A stretch of 45,000 nt of DNA from Botryococcus braunii (Eukaryota; Chlorophyta; Trebouxiophyceae), in the NCBI GenBank assembly GCA_002005505.1, contig KV908475.1, positions 28,891 to 73,890 of the forward strand, written 5' to 3'. Shown in pieces: positions 37,145 to 45,000 of this stretch. The position numbers and the translations under genes were made by a program. The notes under the pieces are model-generated. The model made no database searches. It was not told where the DNA came from and saw only the letters and a list, made by a program, of their open reading frames with translations. The first letter of the stretch is position 1; every line of letters begins with the position of its first letter.

Positions 37145-37850
37145 TGCCTGGCAAGCCGGGAAGCAGATGCTTGCAGGTGGCGTATTTCTTGCATGAACTT
37201 CGTTGACCAGTATCAATATAAGCAGACGATCATGACCCCTACCGGCCTGCCAAGCCCAGGACCACGAGTATCAGCGTAGGCGACTCACTTAGAAAAAGTT
37301 TTAAGTGTGCATGGCGACTAACTTGTTGATGGTCCGACAGTGCATTTTCGCCAGGGCTTGCCCCAACAATGCTGCCACTGGCTATCTGACTTCAAAGCCG
37401 GAAAGCAGATACCTGCAGCGGCGCATATCCTGCAAGAGACTTGCCGACGGGGATCGAATCTTCAAGCTGACTCTGATGTTTTCTAACTCCCTGCCAATGG
37501 CAGGACCACTAACATCGAAGGTAGGCAGCCACCCAGTTGATCATCCGACATTGCATTTCTGCCAGAATTTGCCACAATAGCTCTGCCCCACTACTCAATT
37601 TACGAAAGCCGGAAAGCAGATACCTTAAGTGGCGCAATTCCTGCAAGAGACCTCGCTGGTGGGAATCAAGTCTATAAGCTGAACCCTACACAACCACCGA
37701 TCGCCTACCAATGCCAGGAGCACAAGGTATCGCGGTAAGCAACCAAACCCTTCATGCCTACGACAGTGTGCCCTCTCGCTGGGTTGTGCCGCTACAATAA
37801 AACAAGTCAATAGCTACCTGATTTATCAAAGCCGTCGGCACTGCCATCCC
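37145..37850. repeat. Diverged ~211-242-bp tandem repeat, about four copies
   Basis: The marker AAGCCGGGAAGCAGAT or a variant starts at 37153, 37395, 37606 and (shorter, AAGCCG) 37829. Between markers the copies share TGGCGCATATCCTGCAAGAG, CCAATGCCAGGACCAC, ATCGAAGGTAGGC-like and TCCGACATTGCATTTC-like segments. The spacing is uneven and copies are clearly diverged. Confidence 0.78.
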
Positions 37851-38444
37851 TATAAAATATTGTCTTCCAGAACGTACTGTAAGCTGCCCCAGTGTAGGGC
37901 AGAGTGCACGCCTTCATTCCTAGAGCAGTGTGCATGCCACAAAATGTGTGTGCAAGCTGAACATGATCTAGATATATCTCTCCGGTTATAATCTATGCTG
38001 CTGGAAACTCAATATTGTTTCCATCCCTACGATGCCTGCAAATGGGCTATTCTATAGAAAGAGTGAAGCCTATCCTTACCGCACACCATAAATCCGTCAC
38101 GCGGGTACGTGGAATCTAGGGGCCAGATACTTGTAGCATTAAAATGTTTGTCGATGGTCAATGTTCCTGAATGCTCATTTTTGTCATCTACGTTTGGACT
38201 CGCGGCTGTGCTTAGTTCTACATTGTCCCCTGTGCCCTTATATTCGTGACATTCTTCTAGAAAAACGAGCGCCGGCCCGTGTCGTACTTGAAAAAGCAGC
38301 CCAGCAAACACGGGAGATTAATCTGGGCTGGGAGAGTCAGACCTGCTGACAAGCCAAATGGTGGCAGTGCAGCCCTACTTTAAGGCAAAGAGAGCCCACT
38401 AATGGTTAAATTTTAACCGATAATGGTACTTAACTTAGCCGTAC

Positions 38445-39989
38445 CCTGAAAGACGTTCCAGTAGCCCGCTGTTTCCTCCTTCCAGCTGTGGGACGTCTGG
38501 CTGCAAAGAAGGAGACAGACGGGGACGAAAAAGGAGATAATGACGATGTGAATCTCCGAGCGAGTCTTAAAAGAAATGTTTAGCAAAATAATGCGAAAGG
38601 CGGATCTTTCTTGGAGCAGCTACGTGTCATGTACGCACGCTTCCCTCATCCGGGGCTCGCTGGACATAACCCCTGAGGCACGACGAGGGAACATCTTTCT
38701 GAAAACCCACACACCCCACCCAGCTAAGTCTATGATGTGCCACTCGCTCTTCACGAGCTTTGCTCTGTCAGGAGTAGCTTCAAGGTGTTGTTTGCTTCGT
38801 TCCTGAGTGTATTGCGTTAGTTCAAATTGCAATTGCACTTGCACTATTGCAATTGCACAGCTACTGTGGGAGCTGCTCCACGTCGACAGCCTCTAGCGGC
38901 TGAACACAGTAGCACCTTCTTCTTTTTCAACAATGACAGCAACCAGTATTGACTCATGGAAGAAGCAAAGCTGGCCCATAGCACAGATCACTGACAGTTT
39001 GAATTATGCAATAGGAGGTCGGCATGCACTGGTTGTTCCAGCCTTGGAGGTATAGCACATTGCAAGTGCTTCATCTTTCTGCAAGGGCGCCTTGCTGAAG
39101 GCCTGACGGAAGTCAGCATCAGTAGATCAGGCTTCGACCCCAAGCAGCCGCAGTGAAATGGCAAATTTTGGGATGCTAGGAGTTGGTATTACAGTGCAAA
39201 GAAATCGAGGTCTATCATTGAACGAGTCTCAAGGATTGTCGTTCTAACAGGTGTTAGTATGGACGTTGTCCCGTGCAGGAACAGTGAGCGGGTAAGGAAT
39301 CTTCTCACCTTATGCACCCCTACCCATACCCTTCCAGAATCCAGCAATTTAACCAGGGCGGCCATCGATGGAGGCTTTTTCTTTTTGTCAAATGGTGGCC
39401 CAAGTATTTTGGCGTTGAACTTGTTTGTCACTGTCACATTCCCGCTCACTCCAGCAGCTTTTGTTTGCAATAAGTCCAGCAGTGTTCCAATTTGTGTAAA
39501 ATTTCCTTTACCTGCAGAGAATAGGTCAATCTTAGAATACCCACGACGTGGCGAGCTTGGGAAACTCGGTTTGGCGGCATTCCGCCCGTGGAGATCGCCG
39601 CCTATAGGAGGGGAAAATAGCTTCTCTCAAACATTCCACAGTAAATCAGACAACTCTCTCCCCGTTTGGGCGCGCCCAGACCTTTATCATTATCATGATG
39701 GAAGTGGGCCTGCGGGGTACCAGATCGAGTGTCAGTCTGGCGACGAGAAAGCGAATGGAAAGGCTTGCAATGATGCTAAAAAACGTACCATGTTGACCAT
39801 ATCCACGCCAGAGAACGTCAGGTTGTATTGGCCATCGTTAGGCCCGAGGAACACCCGCATATAACCCTGCCCGTCTGTTACGGTCGAGTTGCAAAAGGGG
39901 TTGACTTCTAAAATTGCTTCGAACGTCTGGCTGATGGAAAATGATAATGAATTCAGAATGACAATGAGTAAAAGGGGGAGTGCCGGCAT
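38445..39989 (-). CDS. Secreted CHRD-domain protein, 5' complete, 3' uncertain
   Basis: Proposed exons: 39789-39989, 39640-39709, 39309-39511, 38639-38698 and, tentatively, 38445-38500. The start ATG opens a signal peptide (MPALPLLLIVILNSLSFSIS). The CHRD pattern follows: TFEAILEVNPFCNSTVTDGQ with YNLTFSGV in exon 1; AHFHHDNDKG, the His-rich 'AHIH' core, in exon 2; AALVKLLDSGRVWVGVHK in exon 3; and SSCLRGYV, the 'EIRGQV' end, in exon 4. CHRD domains are extracellular immunoglobulin-like modules first named in chordin; the role here is unknown. Several N-glycosylation sequons (NST, NLT, NFT, NVT) fit secretion. Phases close across exons 1-4; the exon 2 donor is GTGGAA or GTCTGA. The stop was not fixed. 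Confidence 0.75.
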
Positions 39990-40422
39990 TTCCAGTATCG
40001 TGCTGGCCGAAACAGACGACGAAAACTCTATTGATGCGGATTCGTAAAAGAAGCTCACAGGGAAATTCAACAGACTAAAGGAATCTTGTCTTCAGCAACC
40101 TTACAGCCCTGGCGAAGGACGTTGAATGCGGTCAAAGCGTAGTGGGCTGCATTACTTCTTTGTCCGGTGAGGAATCCTGGAGTTTTGCAGCCCGGTGGGA
40201 TCCCGAAGGGAACCCACGTGAGGGCACATTTGGCGTAATTGGCGCGTCATAGGTCAGGATTTTATACCCCTTCCGATCCTCGAGGCGGTGTGTGGCGCGC
40301 CTCGCAGTGTGCAATCATGGACTTCGGAATGCTACCAGTATAGGTTTTGTCTGAGCTCTTCCTTCGCCCTCTGAAGGGTCTCTCGCACTCCGACACCCAC
40401 TTTGAGAGTTTCCTCAGAAGTG

Positions 40423-40423
<1 letters not shown>

Positions 40424-40504
<81 letters not shown>

Positions 40505-40505
40505 G
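40424..40505. repeat. (CA)n microsatellite
   Basis: About 80 bases of nearly pure CA. Confidence 0.97.
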
Positions 40506-40920
40506 TTACCACGGTGCACATCACATTGTTGAAAGGGAATGAATCATACAACGCGTGCCCATGAGGGACATCTTTACATCAAAGCCAGCTAAACCAAATG
40601 CCGATCCAGATTAGCAGGAGCATGGGCTGCGCGTCTCCAGTAGGTTGTCCATACAATCCACAGAGACCGTCCCGAGACCTTGTACCGTCATCCCCTCAAC
40701 CATAATGGCTGGCTCTGAATGTAACATTTCCGTCCTTCCTTCCTTCCACCGAGGCATCACAACGTGCCGCTACGATTTATCGGCTTGATAGGGCACCAAT
40801 GTTACCCAACCCAACCCTAACCCGTAAACCCATCGTCAACCTTCTAAGCTAGCGGCACAAGCACGGGTGCATGTTCCTGCTGGGCACAGGACATACTACC
40901 GGGGTGCATAACGTATGTAT

Positions 40921-40944
40921 CACGTGACTCACGTGTATCACGTG
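40921..40944. promoter_or_regulatory. Three G-boxes (CACGTG) at 9-bp spacing
   Basis: CACGTG cores start at 40921, 40930 and 40939, separated by ACT and TAT. G-boxes bind bHLH and bZIP factors in plants. The cluster lies about 930 bp upstream of the CHRD start codon and about 1 kb past the UGT stop, so a role in CHRD expression is possible but inferred. Confidence 0.55.
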
Positions 40945-40948
40945 ACGT

Positions 40949-40967
40949 GATGCACCGCTGGTGCATC
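40949..40967. repeat. Inverted repeat beside the G-boxes
   Basis: GATGCACC and its reverse complement GGTGCATC flank a 3-base GCT spacer, starting five bases after the last G-box core. Confidence 0.85.
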
Positions 40968-41120
40968 GCCGATCCATAACAATGGCAGTCAGTACTTGGA
41001 GCACTGAGACACAGTGTATGGTGTGTTGAGCATAGTGCTCAAGGGTTCTTGCCGGCACAAACCAGCAGAGACTTGAACTGTTTTAAAGATTGTGGGCTTC
41101 GTCATTGAAATTAAAGAAAG

Positions 41121-41126
41121 CGCACG

Positions 41127-41181
<55 letters not shown>

Positions 41182-41182
41182 A

Positions 41183-41229
<47 letters not shown>
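41121..41229. repeat. (CA)n microsatellite
   Basis: CACG start, then about 100 bases of CA with GACA and TACA breaks. Confidence 0.97.
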
Positions 41230-41994
41230 GATTTATCTCCCTCACACATCCCAACTACTTTCTTCTGCACGACGCAGGTCTTTGTTAGTGTCTCCACGCC
41301 CTTATTCGGCCAGCTTCAGGCTGGTTGTCCTCCCAATTTACACAAAATCCCGTCAAATTTCGCTCAGAAGATTAGCACAAATACTTCCAGAGTCTACTCC
41401 CTCCAGCTCCAAAAAGGCTGGCTTGCACAGCTTCCCTACAAGTAATTTTGCTACCCCCTCAATCCAATCTATAATATTCAATATAGATTCAATCCTCGCC
41501 CACATTGATCGAGCGAGAACTGCAACTTCCAGTAACGTCTGCTACTCATGAAGTTGAGGAACAACAACCCTTTTCGTCGAGGAATTTCATGAAAAATAAT
41601 GCGCAAACTGCTATTGGCAAAGAGGGCCGTTTTCTTATCAAAACTGAAAGGGCCCAAAGTGGGTCACCCCACTCCCCTTATGTAAAAAACTCAAGAAAAG
41701 TGAATCCACAATCCAGATGGCATCCGGAGCAGGATCAACCTGTGCAACTCCTCTGTCAGATGCCTCTAGCTTGACTGTTAATCCCTAATCCAAACCGCTG
41801 TCATCAGGCCATTTTCGCAAACGTCAGGCCATGTTTGCACCCACACCGCCAAACTCAAACTCACTACGCCTATTCGCACTCCCCACGCCAATTCCCGCGC
41901 TCATTAGGCCATACTGGCACTCATCACGCCAGGGGAAAGCCAAAAAAAAAAAAAAAAAAAAAAAAAAACCCCTCGCACATGCATGGCTGAGTCT

Positions 41995-43036
41995 TCATGC
42001 TGACTTTGCTTTCACGCTGCAGACCCCCGTGCCGGCCCTCTTCCGCCAGATTTGCAGGACGCTTCGACATGCCTGGACTAGCAGTGCTACGATAGCCACC
42101 GCCGCCAGCAGCAGTACAAGAGGCACGTCCAGATTGTGGCGGACCATGAACGGCAGTTCGTCTGCTGGGCTACGCAGGAAAGGGTCTCCTCCCGTGGCCA
42201 TCACAAGCTCGATCCTCTCTGCGCCAACCAAACGCACCATTTTCGTTTTTCCAACAACCCAAACGCACCATTTTAGTTTTTCCACCAAACCAAACGCACC
42301 ATCACTTCATTTTTTCCAGGAGTTGTTGAGAGGGGCATCTCTCAGCTTGAACCTTGATTGGACGGAGACAAATTCTTCAAATAACAATGCGATTGCCCCT
42401 CCCATAAGGTCGCAGGCTGTAAGAGGTGGGACAGATAATGCCTCCGAACCAGTATCCAGTGAAAGCGGGAGCGAGGCTGGCGAAAGTGGGAAAATGAGAC
42501 AGAGCTGTTTGTGCTCCCATGCACTTGGCATAAAAGGAGTTAGCACCCATTTCCACAAGTGCAACTGCCAAAGAACTCCATCCTCCCGCATTCCACTCTG
42601 TAATGCACAGAGTTGCTAGCCCCCTCCGTAATGCGCAGACGCAGAAACATGAACGCATGCCCAGGTCATATATTCATAGGTCCAGCCTCTGCAGGCATGC
42701 GCTGCCTTGCTGGATTGGCAGTACGCTGTGAGAACTATGCATAGCTTCTCACACCGTACTGCCAAAGCAGCAATCAAACAACCCTGTGGTAGGGCCGAGT
42801 CCCTTGGTTGTGGAGTCTAAAAATACTCGAGTCCCACACAAGGTGTCTTGATCAACATGACGCCTTGAAAATAGGTGAGAATGAGAAAAGGACTGGTGTG
42901 ATCATAGTTACATATCCCCGACCGTATGGTCCAAATCTTCAGTACACAGAGTGCAATCCCCCCCCCCCCTTCGATATAATGGCGGGCGCACGCAAGCATG
43001 TGCGCACGCATCAACACCCACACACACACACACTCG

Positions 43037-43100
<64 letters not shown>

Positions 43101-43849
43101 GACGTGCACGCGCCAAACATGCTTGCACCACAGTGCTTTGAAAAGGCTGAGGCAAAGCTCTCCGACCCAACGCCTGCCCCGTCTGAAGCAGAAGCAGGAG
43201 GGGCACGACAAGGCGAGGGGCGTCGGAGAAACAAAGAGACGTTGCGGGGAGGCGCACGTGCAGCCTCCTGTGCCGGGGTGGTTTCCCGGGTGCGGAGGCG
43301 GATCGAAACCTTCCGAGCCGCCTCGCGGTACTGGGGCTCAGTCAGGACGCGTTCCAACGCGGCCGCTATCTCATCGGGAGGGGTGTCTCGCCCCTTCGGC
43401 AGCCCCAGGGCGAATCCCGCATACTGTGCCTTCGAGCTCATGTCCCATTGGTCGGCCCCCAAGGGGATCGCCACCAGCGGCACCCCGTGGTACCCTGCCT
43501 GCGCAATCCCTTCTCCAACTATCAGCCAAAGGCCAAGGGCTCTCCAAAGGCTCTCAATCCCTCTACCAAAGGCTCTCAAACCCGTTCTTACTCATCAGCT
43601 GCCTCCTGACGCGTCGCTGCCCCCTGCTGAAGCTTGGCATCTCCTTTCGTAGCAAAATACCCTTCAAGCTTGGCAATCCCCTTCATAGCCGGAAAATGTG
43701 GACCGCAAACCCCCCTTGAGATGGGGAGAAAGCGTGGCCTGAAGGAATGCTGGGGCCCTGAACTCCAAGAAGGTGAAATCCTGATCCATCTTTTTTTGGA
43801 CAAAAGCAACTGCTCCGCCCCCTTCCCTCTCCCCCCCCCGCCCCCCCCC

Positions 43850-43938
<89 letters not shown>

Positions 43939-44256
43939 CGCGCGCGCGCCACCGCGCGCGGGGGCCAACCCCAAGTAACCAGGCAGGAGCAAACCCGCAC
44001 ACACTCAGGCCCAGCCAATGGCAAAGCTACTGCGACCAGACCAAGCTGGGACGCCTTCCTTACAGCGGGGCGGGAGGGGGGACCACCTCGTATATGGAGT
44101 TAGATCCTGCGTGCGTTAGAAAGGCGCGAGTCCCCGGATGACCCAACACATCGTTCTGTGGCATCCATTTCACCACCTGCGGTGCCAGACACGACCAAAT
44201 TAGGCTCCCGAATTCACCGCCATGCTGTCAGGGAGAAAGGGCTGTGTAGGTGTGTG

Positions 44257-44331
<75 letters not shown>

Positions 44332-45000
44332 AAGCGTGCGCGCTCACGCGAAAAAGCAAACCGTAATCTTGCACGCCATTAAGGCCGCCCGGAAATGGAA
44401 TCTAAACCCGCAGACGCATCATGTGCTCCTACTCTGCACGTCATCGCACCATCACGCATGACCTTGTCATAGAGTACTCAATGTCGTAGTGGCATAGACG
44501 GTATAATGTGATATGAAGGTGCAACATTCCCACACTGACCCTGACCCTGACCCCGGTCCCGGTGGCCCTTACTTTGACTTTTCGGTCAAATCTGAGCATG
44601 GAAAAACGCCAAAGATGTCCTAACCCCTAGAAATCACGCACGCGCGCCCGCGCGCGCACACACACACACACACACACGCACGCACGCACGCACACACACA
44701 CACACACACATACAATAACACGCACTCACACGCACACGCACAAGCACACGCAGACGTGTGAAAAGAACAGATACACCTTGACATTGGCGGGAAAGCGAAA
44801 GGCGGGGTCCAGGGCAGCAAGGCGGTCCTGCTCCTTCTGGCTCAGCTTCCACAGCACCTTCGTGGGCAGCTTCTCCAGAGCTGCGGCCAACTGCTTTATC
44901 TCCGCCGGCTCTGTTTCCCACACCCAGCCCCAAACATGAGGCGATGCCGTTTTGGAATCTGCATCAGGTATTGCGATGCCCTCGTGCACGCTGCCTCAAT
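41995..45000 (-). CDS. ER-type UDP-glycosyltransferase, C-terminal half, runs off right edge
   Basis: Visible exons: 44777-44910, 44087-44176, 43258-43510 and 41995-42218, with phases 1/0/0/1 that join. They encode [20 protein letters not shown]; then [19 protein letters not shown] with [11 protein letters not shown]; then [20 protein letters not shown] plus QW; and a C-terminal part. PQND, the HAGSNS loop and the GVPLV.IPL..DQ run form the UDP-sugar binding signature of family 1 glycosyltransferases. The last exon has [20 protein letters not shown], a hydrophobic span ([19 protein letters not shown]), a basic tail and a terminal KAKSA, a KxKxx ER-retrieval signal. This is the animal UGT layout: type I ER membrane protein, lumenal catalytic domain; most land-plant UGTs are soluble. 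The acceptor substrate is unknown. The N-terminal half lies beyond the window. Confidence 0.92.
42236..42312. repeat. ~30-bp tandem repeat at a UGT acceptor
   Basis: CAAACGCACCATTTT plus AGTTTTTCCA-like units occur about three times, ending roughly 17 bp upstream (in the transcript sense) of the last UGT exon. Confidence 0.85.
43015..43100. repeat. (CA)n with CG patches
   Basis: CA with CGCGCG near the start, in the last UGT intron. Confidence 0.97.
43829..43961. repeat. (CT)n(GT)n(CG)n microsatellite
   Basis: C-runs, short CT, about 63 bases of GT and then CG alternation with GCGCGCGG. UGT intron. Confidence 0.97.
44250..44345. repeat. (GT)n microsatellite
   Basis: About 80 bases of GT, with a GCGTGCGCGC tail, in a UGT intron. 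Confidence 0.97.
44637..44755. repeat. (CG)n/(CA)n microsatellite
   Basis: CGCGCG start, then CA with ACGC units, ending about 20 bp from a UGT splice donor. Confidence 0.95.

Larger units (their letters stand above)
39990..41994. other. Intergenic region, UGT end to CHRD start
   Basis: Between two minus-strand genes, so it should hold the CHRD promoter and the UGT terminator. It contains (CA)n arrays at 40424-40505 and 41121-41229, the G-box triplet at 40921-40944, a drifting ~24-bp repeat with TCAGGCCAT/CACGCC cores (about 41810-41935) and an A27 run (about 41942-41968) some 27 bases beyond the UGT stop. Confidence 0.6.

Noticed and set aside
38027..38311. Minus frame with GTLTIDKHFNATSIWPLD, ending in a GTAAGG donor, as a further CHRD exon
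   Set aside because: It looks coding, but the join from exon 38445-38500 works in only one of two possible phases, so it is mentioned and not annotated.
40801..40835. ACCCAACCCTAACCC as an interstitial telomere
   Set aside because: Only one or two imperfect units; too short. The same holds for CCCTAAACCC at 35600.

Overview
The window is nuclear DNA of a eukaryote with an intron-rich, microsatellite-rich genome. Four protein-coding genes could be rebuilt exon by exon, all on the minus strand. One is a chromomethylase (BAH domain, cytosine-5 methyltransferase split by a chromodomain), an architecture known from the green plant lineage. Together with a membrane-anchored, animal-style UDP-glycosyltransferase, large introns and many Chlamydomonas-like GTGCG splice donors, this suggests a green alga. 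A charophyte such as Chara is a guess; the species cannot be fixed from this sequence.

Layout. 1-3886: no recognisable gene. 3887-6092: complete four-exon gene for a SAP30BP/HCNGP-like nuclear protein (231 aa). 6093-14997: long intergenic stretch of compound microsatellites, minisatellites (notably an 83-bp tandem repeat), long homopolymers and a stub of Ty3/gypsy reverse transcriptase. 14998-34444: chromomethylase (CMT) gene, 24 proposed exons, about 923 codons, first exon(s) not found; introns full of (AC)n/(AG)n arrays and minisatellites. 34445-38444: no firm gene, holding a compound AC/AG array and a diverged tandem repeat. 38445-39989: start of a secreted CHRD-domain protein with a signal peptide. 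39990-41994: intergenic, with three CACGTG G-boxes at exact 9-bp spacing upstream of the CHRD gene. 41995-45000: C-terminal half of an ER-type UDP-glycosyltransferase running off the right edge.

Exon models rest on reading-frame homology to remembered families, GT-AG boundaries and matching intron phase across consecutive exons; phases close for the whole CMT chain. The genes do not form an obvious pathway. The CMT is expected to read a histone methyl mark and methylate DNA, SAP30BP-like proteins act in nuclear transcription or splicing, and the CHRD and UGT proteins enter the secretory route. The clearest unusual points are the lysine-rich insertion between methyltransferase motifs IX and X, the very short CMT exons, the frequent GTGCG donors, the fixed 5'-(AC)n(AG)n-3' polarity of the compound microsatellites, and the 9-bp-spaced G-box triplet.
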